Shown here: piece by piece, positions 18,020 through 24,579 of the stretch
Layout: each line of letters opens with the position of its first letter
Position numbering within the stretch: the stretch's first letter is position 1
Source: Clostridia bacterium
GTDB lineage: Bacteria; Bacillota; Clostridia; Oscillospirales; Acutalibacteraceae
NCBI GenBank assembly: GCA_017503135.1
Contig: JAFVTQ010000002.1
Span: 297,502 to 361,501, forward strand
Direction of reading: 5' to 3'
Length of the DNA stretch: 64,000 bases
Made by a program: the position numbers and the translations under genes
The notes under the pieces: generated by a model
Databases searched by the model: none
The model's input: the letters and a program-made list of their open reading frames with translations, nothing else
Told to the model about the DNA's origin: nothing

Positions 18020-18844
18020 ATGAAAAAGCTTTATATAAGTGATATGGATGGTACTTTGCTTCAGAGTGACGGGAGCTTAAGCCAATACACAAAAGCAAAA
18101 CTCAATGAATTTTATGACAAAGGCATTCCCTTTGCTGTGGCAACTGCTCGCAGTATGGTCAGTGCAATGCCCATTCTTGATGGTGTGCGTTTTAAAGCAC
18201 CCATTGTGCTTATGAATGGTGTTTTTGTCTATGACACGGAAACAAAAAAAGCTGTAAAATATCACGAAATTCCATATTCGGCAATTCAAAAAGTTCTTGA
18301 TATTTTCTATTCACACAATTTGCATCCATTTATGTTTTTATATGGTGATGATTACAAATTATCTATTAAATACACCATTTTCGACAACGACGGAATGAAA
18401 GAATTTTATAATATGCGCGTTGATATGCTCGACGGTCGTTTCACACAAACAGATGATATGACCATTATCCCTGACGAGCAACATTCGGTTTATATCAACT
18501 ATTACGCATTACCAGAAATTCTTGACCCTGTTGTTGAAAAGTTAAAATGCATATCTGAAATCGACTTTGCTTATTACAAAGACTCTTATTCTGATGACTG
18601 GTTAGTTGAGATTTATTCTCACACTGCATCAAAAGCAAATGCCGCAAGAGAAGCTTGTGAAATCATTGGTGCTGAGCACATTGTGGCGTTTGGTGATAAT
18701 CTTAATGATATAAAGATGTTGCAAGGTGCTGACACCGCTGTTGCAGTAAGCAATGCAGTGCCACAAGTAAAAGAAATTGCAGATATTATAATCGGGAACA
18801 ATAATGACGACAGTGTTGTAAAATTCATTGAAAACGATAACTAA
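18020..18844 (+). CDS. Cof-type HAD-IIB family phosphatase
   Basis: The 274-residue product has HAD motif I in YISDMDGTLLQ, motif II in VATARS, motif III Lys in TASKANAAREAC, and motif IV in VAFGDNLNDIKML. The cap lies between residues of about 85 and 190 as in Cof hydrolases. These act on sugar phosphates, flavin or pyridoxal phosphate; the substrate is not readable. It is a monocistronic unit with its own promoter and a shared terminator. Confidence 0.92.
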   Translation: MKKLYISDMDGTLLQSDGSLSQYTKAKLNEFYDKGIPFAVATARSMVSAMPILDGVRFKAPIVLMNGVFVYDTETKKAVKYHEIPYSAIQKVLDIFYSHNLHPFMFLYGDDYKLSIKYTIFDNDGMKEFYNMRVDMLDGRFTQTDDMTIIPDEQHSVYINYYALPEILDPVVEKLKCISEIDFAYYKDSYSDDWLVEIYSHTASKANAAREACEIIGAEHIVAFGDNLNDIKMLQGADTAVAVSNAVPQVKEIADIIIGNNNDDSVVKFIENDN

Positions 18845-18845
18845 A

Positions 18846-18885
18846 AAAAGCCGGTGTGAACACTATAAGTTCACGCCGACTTTTC
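18846..18885. terminator. Bidirectional terminator between the HAD gene and holin
   Basis: The stem GCCGGTGTGAAC / GTTCACGCCGAC is flanked by an A-run on the left and a T-run on the right, serving the converging HAD (plus) and lysis cassette (minus) transcripts. Confidence 0.85.
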
Positions 18886-18888
18886 TTT

Positions 18889-19134
18889 TTATTCAGCTTT
18901 TTTAAGTTGTTTAAACACCTGATTGCCATAAACTGCTGTACCAGTTACAAGCACACCTTGAATAACGCTTTCTGGTGAAATTCCCATTATTGCTACTGCA
19001 CCTAAAATGCCAAAAAACAACAATATGATTGGTATGTATTTATGAGGTATTTTCTCTGTGTTTTTAATAATCATTCCGATAATATTGAGCACCGGAATTA
19101 ACAAAAGTGCATTTTCTGAAATATATTCTATCAT
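18889..19134 (-). CDS. Phage-type holin
   Basis: The 81-residue product has three hydrophobic stretches (ENALLLIPVLNIIGMII, YIPIILLFFGILGAVAIMG, VIQGVLVTGTAVYGNQV) and a basic tail, resembling the small phage holins of the Hol44/phage_holin_5 type. It would form pores that release the lysozyme encoded two genes upstream. The start is the second of two adjacent ATGs, 5 bases after AGGAGG. It is the last gene of the lysis cassette. Confidence 0.8.
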   Translation of the reverse strand: MIEYISENALLLIPVLNIIGMIIKNTEKIPHKYIPIILLFFGILGAVAIMGISPESVIQGVLVTGTAVYGNQVFKQLKKAE

Positions 19135-19143
19135 CATATCCTC

Positions 19144-19401
19144 CTATGCTAAAAATGTATTCACAAGCACGCCACAAATAGCACCAATAAGCGCTACAAC
19201 AACTCTATCCCACAGCCAACTTGGTCGTTTTTTGAGAGTTTCGATGCTCTCTTTCATCTCCCCCAGGGTGAGAAGCATACTATCAAGCTTTGTGTTGCTT
19301 GTGACCTGCGAAAGTGTCACATCATTGACTTTTTTATAGAGAATTTTAATATCTGCTTCTGCCGTGTCAAGTCTGTGATTTATTACTTCAAAATCCGACA
19401 T
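19144..19401 (-). CDS. XhlA/BhlA-like lysis accessory membrane protein
   Basis: The 85-residue product has an N-terminal coiled coil (about residues 5-58) and a single C-terminal membrane helix (VVVALIGAICGVLVNTFLA). This is the plan of PBSX XhlA and related haemolysin/holin-associated proteins. The RBS GAGG is 7 bases before the ATG. It lies between lysozyme (4 bases upstream) and holin (6 bases downstream), the usual order in Bacillus-type lysis modules. Confidence 0.72.
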   Translation of the reverse strand: MSDFEVINHRLDTAEADIKILYKKVNDVTLSQVTSNTKLDSMLLTLGEMKESIETLKKRPSWLWDRVVVALIGAICGVLVNTFLA

Positions 19402-19405
19402 ATCA

Positions 19406-20272
19406 TTACCTCATATCATAACGGTCAACAAATCCCGTCACATATTTTGACATAGGCTTTCTTTCAACATTTGAAAGCGAATTGGTAACTCGATATCGTC
19501 CTTCAAAGTAAATTCCGTCATAAATGTAATATGTGCCACTTATATAGTTTGAAACCCTGTCAGTATAAGCAGAACTATAAAGTTTTGCATTTTTGAGCAC
19601 TACTTTTTGCCCTGCATTAAAGCCACGCTTTGCAGGTGGGGCAGGGATTTCTTTACCATATCCGTTAAGTCCGTTATATTTCATAATTGACGGATAATTT
19701 TTATATGACTCATTCAAGTCCACATTTGTATCAATTCCGTCAACCTTACCCTTTGATGATTTTTGCCAGATTCCATAAGGCTTTTTAAAAGTTGGTTTAT
19801 CCGTCCATTGAGCAAGCCAGATATCATATTTTTGAAAAATCTCATCAGTAAAATAATTATTTAACCAATAGAGATTTGCATAAATACAGACATAATAGCC
19901 ATAACTTTCCATTCTCTCACAAAAGGCTTTTGCAATAGCAGAAATCTTTTCTTTGCCAAGAGTGGCTATTCTGTTTTCTTCCATATCATAGGCAATTGGA
20001 TATTCAAACTTTTTGCCCTTGATTACAGAATAACACCAATCAGCCTCTTTGATTGCCTCTTCAGGTGTTGTTGCATAAGAATAATGATAAGCCCCCACTG
20101 CTATACCCACTTCTTTGGCATTTTTATAATTATATTCAAAGCATTTATCCTTATATTCTCCCCAACCAAAAGTAGCACGAATCATTGCAAACTGGATACC
20201 TGCATTTTTGACCTTTGACCAGTTGATTTCGCCCTGCCATTTGGATACATCTATTCCTTTATAAGCTGTCAA
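19406..20272 (-). CDS. GH25 family lysozyme (endolysin)
   Basis: The product has about 288 residues. The GH25 domain (about 1-200) starts YKGIDVSKWQGEINW and contains MIRATFGWGEYKD, GAYHYSY and YDMEENR, with the Asp/Glu pairs of the family active site. The C-terminal part (about 215-288) looks SH3-like and probably binds the wall. There is no signal peptide, so export depends on the holin. The likely start is TTG at 20272, 9 bases after GGAG; ATGs at 20281 and 20278 are too close to the RBS. It overlaps the upstream gene by 14 bases. Confidence 0.9.
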   Translation of the reverse strand: MTAYKGIDVSKWQGEINWSKVKNAGIQFAMIRATFGWGEYKDKCFEYNYKNAKEVGIAVGAYHYSYATTPEEAIKEADWCYSVIKGKKFEYPIAYDMEENRIATLGKEKISAIAKAFCERMESYGYYVCIYANLYWLNNYFTDEIFQKYDIWLAQWTDKPTFKKPYGIWQKSSKGKVDGIDTNVDLNESYKNYPSIMKYNGLNGYGKEIPAPPAKRGFNAGQKVVLKNAKLYSSAYTDRVSNYISGTYYIYDGIYFEGRYRVTNSLSNVERKPMSKYVTGFVDRYDMR

Positions 20273-20507
20273 GCTCATCATCTCCTTTATAATAATTTTT
20301 AAGTGTATCGGCAGTTTCAGAGAGTTCTCTTTTTATCTCATAAAATTTTTGTAATTTTGATTTCAATTCTAAAACTGCATTATTATCCCCCACCTTTTCG
20401 GCTCTTTTTATATGGTCTTTACATTTATCTATGAAATATTGTTGCATTTCAATATGTTTTTCATACTCTTGTGCAAGCTCGGCAAGAGTCATTTTTTTAT
20501 TATTCAA
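20259..20507 (-). CDS. Small coiled-coil protein of the lysis cassette
   Basis: The 82-residue acidic and lysine-rich helical protein has heptad-like spacing over most of its length and no membrane segment or known domain. The start is TTG, 7 bases after AAGGAG, and overlaps the stop of the regulator (TTGA). The overlap on both sides shows it is a real member of the operon. The function is unknown. Confidence 0.7.
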   Translation of the reverse strand: MNNKKMTLAELAQEYEKHIEMQQYFIDKCKDHIKRAEKVGDNNAVLELKSKLQKFYEIKRELSETADTLKNYYKGDDELDSL

Positions 20508-20899
20508 TGTAAATCTCCTTTAATAAATTCAATAAAATCTGATACGGAATATCGTTGCACATCGTCTTCATAGATGAGCACATATTTTAAATATTTCTCA
20601 ATTTTCTTTTTGGCGCTGTTTAAATTTCTATAAATGGCGGCTCTTGAAAGCTCATATTTTTGCGCTAAATCCTCAACCTTTAATTCTTTCCCCCAAAAAT
20701 CAAGAACAAGCTCTTTTTCTAAACTATTGAGTTCGTTTTCAATGATTTTTTTGGCTGTGTTAAGAATATTTCTTTTTCTGTTGAAGACAATATAACCCAC
20801 ACCATTTTTTATTTCATCTTTATTTGCAAATTCAAAATTTTCTGTAAGAAAAGCATATTCGTCCACAGCAATTTCAGTTATTTGACCATTAAAAAACAA
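20504..20899 (-). CDS. Sigma-70 region 4-like phage-type regulator
   Basis: The 131-residue product has a C-terminal helix-turn-helix of sigma region 4 type (LNSLEKELVLDFWGKELKVEDLAQKYELSRAAIYRNLNSAKKKIEKYL, shown here only to mark the span, about residues 57-105). It lacks an obvious region 2. The pattern resembles late-gene activators of the ArpU/XpaF kind or small alternative sigma factors. The start is TTG, 8 bases after AGGAGG. It is the first gene after an SOS-box promoter and overlaps the next gene by 4 bases. Confidence 0.7.
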   Translation of the reverse strand: MFFNGQITEIAVDEYAFLTENFEFANKDEIKNGVGYIVFNRKRNILNTAKKIIENELNSLEKELVLDFWGKELKVEDLAQKYELSRAAIYRNLNSAKKKIEKYLKYVLIYEDDVQRYSVSDFIEFIKGDLH

Positions 20900-20930
20900 T
20901 GCCTATTCCTCCTTTTTTGAAAAACAATAA

Positions 20931-20962
20931 AGAACGCACGATTTCTCTCGCGCGTTCTTTAT
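20931..20962 (-). terminator. Leader hairpin / possible attenuator
   Basis: The arms AAAGAACGCGCG and CGTGCGTTCTTT (one mismatch) form a strong stem between the SOS box and the RBS of the regulator gene. On the minus strand it is followed by ATTGTTTTT. It could end transcription early or protect the mRNA. Confidence 0.55.
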
Positions 20963-20976
20963 CGAACATTTGTTCG
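20963..20976 (-). promoter_or_regulatory. LexA (SOS) box
   Basis: On the minus strand CGAACAAATGTTCG: perfect 5-base arms CGAAC / GTTCG with a 4-base centre, fitting the Gram-positive LexA/DinR consensus CGAAC-N4-GTTCG. It lies 14 bases downstream of the -10, so bound LexA would block the start region of the lysis operon. Confidence 0.85.
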
Positions 20977-20989
20977 CCTTGCAATTATT

Positions 20990-21018
20990 ATTGTAGCAAT
21001 GTTTTTATAAGTTGTCAA
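20990..21018 (-). promoter_or_regulatory. Strong SigA promoter of the lysis cassette
   Basis: Consensus TTGACA (21013-21018), exactly 17 bases, then TACAAT (20990-20995) on the minus strand. The predicted start of transcription is near 20983, just ahead of the LexA box. Confidence 0.85.
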
Positions 21019-21037
21019 TATTTTTGTTTAACAAAAT

Positions 21038-21068
21038 AAAAAAGACGGAAGTTATAAAACTTCCGTCT
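21038..21068 (-). terminator. Terminator of the secreted Asp-rich protein gene
   Basis: Stem AGACGGAAGTT / AACTTCCGTCT with a TTTTTTATTTTG tail on the minus strand. It isolates the lysis cassette from the upstream gene. Confidence 0.9.
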
Positions 21069-21096
21069 GTATAATCAAAATTATGTTATGTAAAAA

Positions 21097-21819
21097 TTAT
21101 TCAGCGTCTTCGCTCTTTTTTCTTGTGAGAACAAGTGCTGCACCTGCTACAAGTGCTACTGTTGCAACTGCAACTACTGATGTATCACCTGTGTCAGAAA
21201 CCTGTGAATCATTGTTATTGTCATCTGCTGGTTGGTCGTCGCCCCATAAGTCGTCATTATCGTCTGATGGTTCTTCTGGAGTTTCTTCTCCACCACTACC
21301 AAAGAGAATGTCGCCGAGACCACCAAGAACACCAAGGATTGTGTCAAGGAAGCTGCTTGAGCTATCTGAATCATCTTCTTCAAGGTCTGGCTCTTGGTTT
21401 GGAGTGTTTGGTGCAACATTACCATCTGCAGGGTTGCCGATATAACCGTCAATGTTTATATCAAGGTTTTCTTCTACTTCATATTCCCATTCAGCTTCAT
21501 CCAAGCCCCAGCCATAAGCTGCAACCAAGTCATCGTTAACTGCATTTAAAACTTCTTCTGCTGCAACTGTATCTGTGATTACATCAGCAACAGCAGCATC
21601 AAGTGTTGCATAGAAAAGTGCTTTTGAAGCAGGCATATTTGCAACGATAGTATCTATTTTAGCATCGTCAGCAAGAGCTGTATCAGCAAGAACTTCTTTA
21701 TAATAGCTTACCCAAGCATCATAGTCAGCATCTGCTGCTGGAGCTACAGCTGCGAATGCGCAAACGCTCATTGAAAGAACAAGAGCCATAGCAACTACAA
21801 ATGAAATAACTTTTTTCAT
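21097..21819 (-). CDS. Secreted acidic protein with a sortase-like C-terminal anchor
   Basis: The 240-residue product has a signal peptide (MKKVISFVVAMALVLSMSVCAFAA) and an alpha-helical central domain that I do not recognise. A low-complexity Asp/Asn/Pro/Ser-rich stretch follows (about residues 120-205). The C-terminus is SDTGD, a hydrophobic helix and RKKSEDAE, resembling the (L/N)PxTGD wall-sorting signals of gut Clostridia with the Pro lost. The start is the ATG behind GAAAGGA. Confidence 0.78.
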   Translation of the reverse strand: MKKVISFVVAMALVLSMSVCAFAAVAPAADADYDAWVSYYKEVLADTALADDAKIDTIVANMPASKALFYATLDAAVADVITDTVAAEEVLNAVNDDLVAAYGWGLDEAEWEYEVEENLDINIDGYIGNPADGNVAPNTPNQEPDLEEDDSDSSSSFLDTILGVLGGLGDILFGSGGEETPEEPSDDNDDLWGDDQPADDNNNDSQVSDTGDTSVVAVATVALVAGAALVLTRKKSEDAE

Positions 21820-21877
21820 AACAATTTTTCCTTTCGCGTAAAACGATTTTGAGGCAATTACACCTCTATTCCTAGTC

Positions 21878-21906
21878 ATTATACAATATGATTTTTCAAA
21901 AGTCAA
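21878..21906 (-). promoter_or_regulatory. Promoter of the secreted Asp-rich protein gene
   Basis: TTGACT (21901-21906), 17 bases, TATAAT (21878-21883) on the minus strand; the leader is about 50 bases. Confidence 0.75.
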
Positions 21907-22010
21907 TATTATATCAATACATTTTATTTTCAATTTTTGCAAAATCTGATGATTTTTTCTTTGAAAATTCATAGTACTACGAGAAAAAATAATATTGTGG
22001 AGGTGAAACT

Positions 22011-22196
22011 ATGTTTTTGAAGAAAAACAATAAGCAAAAGACTAACGAAGCAAGACAAAAAATTGAAAAAATGACCGCTGAAATTTCAGAAATTTGGACT
22101 GGTGAAGAAAACGCCAAGCAATTTGATGCAAACGGTTGGTACACAGGTAATCCGCAGAATTCCATTATTCCTGAACAAGATGCAGACGACCTTTAA
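22011..22196 (+). CDS. Small hypothetical protein
   Basis: The 61-residue product is basic at the N-terminus (LKKNNKQKTNEARQK) and then acidic, ending EQDADDL, with no membrane segment. A strong RBS (GGAGGTGA) lies 6 bases before the ATG, which makes it credible as a gene. It lies alone between the Asp-rich protein gene and the rimP operon. No family recognised. Confidence 0.6.
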   Translation: MFLKKNNKQKTNEARQKIEKMTAEISEIWTGEENAKQFDANGWYTGNPQNSIIPEQDADDL

Positions 22197-22250
22197 AATG
22201 CATTTTTTCATGCTTATATATTATATTGTATGTAAAAATGCAAAAAACTA

Positions 22251-22279
22251 TTGATTTTTATAAAATTGTATGTTATATT
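22251..22279 (+). promoter_or_regulatory. Promoter of the rimP-nusA-infB operon
   Basis: TTGATT (22251-22256), 17 bases, TATATT (22274-22279). Confidence 0.55.
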
Positions 22280-22307
22280 TTCTATGGTAAGAATATTGGT
22301 ATTGACA

Positions 22308-22333
22308 GAGAGTGGGGCGACCCGCTCTCTTGA
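22308..22333 (+). promoter_or_regulatory. GNRA-capped leader hairpin upstream of rimP
   Basis: GAGAGTGGG and CCCGCTCTC pair around the tetraloop GCGA in the rimP leader, about 40 bases before the RBS. A similar stem in front of rimP/ylxS is familiar in Firmicutes. It has no T-run tight enough to be a standard terminator. Confidence 0.5.
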
Positions 22334-22370
22334 ATTTATACGGACAATTTAATATTTATAGGAGGTTTTT

Positions 22371-22853
22371 ATGAAGAAAAATACCGCCGCAGTAGTGTGG
22401 GATATTGCAAAACCTATCGCAGACGAATTAGGTCTCATTCTTTGGGATGTTAAATTTGTTAAAGAAGGCGCTCGTTGGTATCTTCGCATTACTATTGACA
22501 AAGAAGATGGTGTGACAATCGATGACTGTGTTGATATGCACCACGCAATTGACAAACCGCTTGATGATGCTGACCCTATTGAACAGGCGTACAACTTGCA
22601 GGTTCAATCTCCCGGCATTGAGCGTGAGCTCACCCGTGATTTTCACTTTGAAACATATATGGGTGAAAAAATTATGGTAAGACTTATCAAAGCGTTTGAA
22701 GGCAAGAGAGAATATAAAGGTATTCTCACAGCTTTTGATAAAGAAGGCGTAACCATTGCTCTGGATGAAGAAACAGAGCTTAATATTAAATATAAAGAAG
22801 CATCTTGGATTAAAGCCGACGATTTTGAAGGTATCGGCAGTTTTGAAGACTAA
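22371..22853 (+). CDS. rimP: Ribosome maturation factor RimP
   Basis: The 160-residue product has the two-domain RimP fold with the marks LGLILWDVKFVKEGARWYLRITIDKEDGVTIDDC and LQVQSPGIERELT. It is needed for 30S subunit maturation. The RBS AGGAGG is 5 bases before the ATG. It is the first gene of the rimP-nusA operon, in the order usual for Firmicutes. Confidence 0.97.
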   Translation: MKKNTAAVVWDIAKPIADELGLILWDVKFVKEGARWYLRITIDKEDGVTIDDCVDMHHAIDKPLDDADPIEQAYNLQVQSPGIERELTRDFHFETYMGEKIMVRLIKAFEGKREYKGILTAFDKEGVTIALDEETELNIKYKEASWIKADDFEGIGSFED

Positions 22854-22883
22854 TCCAGATTATTTTAGGAGGTTTTTGGAAAA

Positions 22884-23960
22884 ATGGCAAAGGCAAAAGC
22901 AAAAAAGAATGAATTTAAAGAATTTTTCGAAGCTGTTGAATTGATGGCTAACGAAAAAGGTATTGATGTTGATTATCTCTATGAAAGAATCGCAAACGCT
23001 ATCGTTGTTGCTCTTAGAAGAGATTACGGCGGAAAAGATGTTGTTTCTTGTTTAATCGACGCTGAAAAGCAAACAATTAAGGTAGTTGTTACTCTCAACA
23101 TCGTTGACGAAATCGACGACTATGACACAGACATTCTCGTTGAAGATGCAAAGGCTTATCGCGAAGATGCAAAAGCCGGCGAAGTGCTTGAAATCGAAAA
23201 GAGCACAATGGAGTTCGGCAGAATTGCTGCTCAGACTGCAAAACATGTTATCCGTCAGGGTATCAAAGAAGCAGAACGCGGACAGGTAATCAGAGAATTC
23301 CAGTCAAAGAGTCGCGACCTTGTTACAGCAAAGGTTAGCAGAATTGACCCAATCAACGGCAATGTTACTCTTGAAATCGGCAAGGGCACAGCAGTTCTTC
23401 CAAAGAGTGAACAAGTGCCAGGCGAAACATTCGTTGAAGGTGAACTCACAAAGGTTTATGTTGTTGAAGTTAAAGACACAGACCGTGGTCCAAGAGTTAT
23501 GATTTCAAGAACTCATTCAGGTCTTGTAAAGAGACTTTTCGAGCAAGAAGTTCCTGAAATTTATGACGGACTTGTTACTATTCATTCAGTTTCTCGTGAA
23601 GCAGGTGCAAGAACAAAGATGGCTGTTAGCAGTTCTGATGAAAACGTTGACCCAATCGGTGCTTGTATCGGTCAGCGCGGTGCTCGTGTAAACAACATTG
23701 TTGAAGTGCTCGGCGGAGAAAAGATTGATATTGTTAAATACAGTGACGACCCAGCAGAATTCATTGGTGCATCTTTAGCGCCTGCAAATGTTCTCAGCGT
23801 TGAAATCACTGATGAAGAAAAGAAAACTTGTCAGGTTACTGTTCCTGACCACCAACTTTCACTTGCTATCGGCAACAAGGGTCAGAATGCTCGCCTTGCT
23901 GCTAAGCTTACAGGTTGGAATATTGACATTAAACCCGAAAGTGGTTTTTATGAAGGCTAA
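22884..23960 (+). CDS. nusA: Transcription termination/antitermination factor NusA
   Basis: The 358-residue product shows the NusA N-terminal domain (about 1-125), an S1 domain (about 135-200) and two KH domains with IGACIGQRGARVNNIVEVLGGEKID and LAIGNKGQNARLAAKLTGW. It binds RNA polymerase and controls pausing and termination. It lacks the acidic C-terminal repeats of proteobacterial NusA, as is normal in Firmicutes. An RBS AGGAGG precedes the ATG. Confidence 0.98.
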   Translation: MAKAKAKKNEFKEFFEAVELMANEKGIDVDYLYERIANAIVVALRRDYGGKDVVSCLIDAEKQTIKVVVTLNIVDEIDDYDTDILVEDAKAYREDAKAGEVLEIEKSTMEFGRIAAQTAKHVIRQGIKEAERGQVIREFQSKSRDLVTAKVSRIDPINGNVTLEIGKGTAVLPKSEQVPGETFVEGELTKVYVVEVKDTDRGPRVMISRTHSGLVKRLFEQEVPEIYDGLVTIHSVSREAGARTKMAVSSSDENVDPIGACIGQRGARVNNIVEVLGGEKIDIVKYSDDPAEFIGASLAPANVLSVEITDEEKKTCQVTVPDHQLSLAIGNKGQNARLAAKLTGWNIDIKPESGFYEG

Positions 23961-23984
23961 TTAAACTAAACGGAGGCATCAGCA

Positions 23985-24254
23985 ATGAAGCAAAAGAAAA
24001 TTCCAATGCGCAAATGCAATGGTTGTGGTGAACAGAAACCTAAAAAAGAACTTGTCAGAATAGTGAAAAGTCCTGATGGTGAAGTTTCTCTTGATCTTAC
24101 AGGCAAGGCATCAGGCAGAGGCGCATATATTTGCAACGATGCCGAATGCCTTAAAAAAGCCAGAAAATCACGCAGGATTGACAAAGCCTTTGAAATTGCG
24201 ATTCCTGACGAAGTTTATGAACAGATGTTAGCGGAGATTTCAAAAGATGAATAA
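23985..24254 (+). CDS. ylxR: YlxR/RnpM family RNA-binding protein
   Basis: The 89-residue product has the YlxR signature: IPMRKCNGCGEQKPKKELVRIV and GRGAYICNDAECLKKA. The Cys residues frame an RNA-binding site. In Bacillus the homologue is reported as a modulator of RNase P (RnpM). It overlaps the next gene by 8 bases. Confidence 0.93.
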   Translation: MKQKKIPMRKCNGCGEQKPKKELVRIVKSPDGEVSLDLTGKASGRGAYICNDAECLKKARKSRRIDKAFEIAIPDEVYEQMLAEISKDE

Positions 24255-24579
24255 TGATTTAAAAGGTATTCTCGGTCTTTGCAGACGAGCAGGAAAAATG
24301 TCATTGGGGCACGATGCCGCAGTTACATCAATAAAGCAAAGAAAAGCTTTTCTTGCTATCACCTGTTCTGACGCATCTGACAGACTCAAAAAAGAAATCG
24401 CAGAAGAATGTGGATTTGATTCTCGAAAGACTAAATTTTTAGTCGCTGATTTTACTATGCAGGATTTAGATCTTGTAATCGGCAAAAAAGCAGGCGTTTT
24501 CACCATTGATGAAGAGAATTTCGCAAACAGGCTTTACACTATTTTAACGGGAGGTCACGAGTATGACGAAAAAATATAA
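24247..24579 (+). CDS. ylxQ: L7Ae-like ribosomal protein YlxQ
   Basis: The 110-residue member of the L7Ae/L30e/S12e/Gadd45 fold family shows [36 protein letters not shown] and a C-terminal KKAGVFTI. This group binds kink-turn RNA and lies between ylxR and infB in most Firmicutes. It overlaps infB by 17 bases. Confidence 0.9.
   Translation: MNNDLKGILGLCRRAGKMSLGHDAAVTSIKQRKAFLAITCSDASDRLKKEIAEECGFDSRKTKFLVADFTMQDLDLVIGKKAGVFTIDEENFANRLYTILTGGHEYDEKI

Noticed and set aside
18889-20899. Complete prophage
   Set aside because: Only regulator and lysis genes are present; there is no integrase, replication, packaging, capsid or tail gene, and ordinary chromosomal genes flank both sides.
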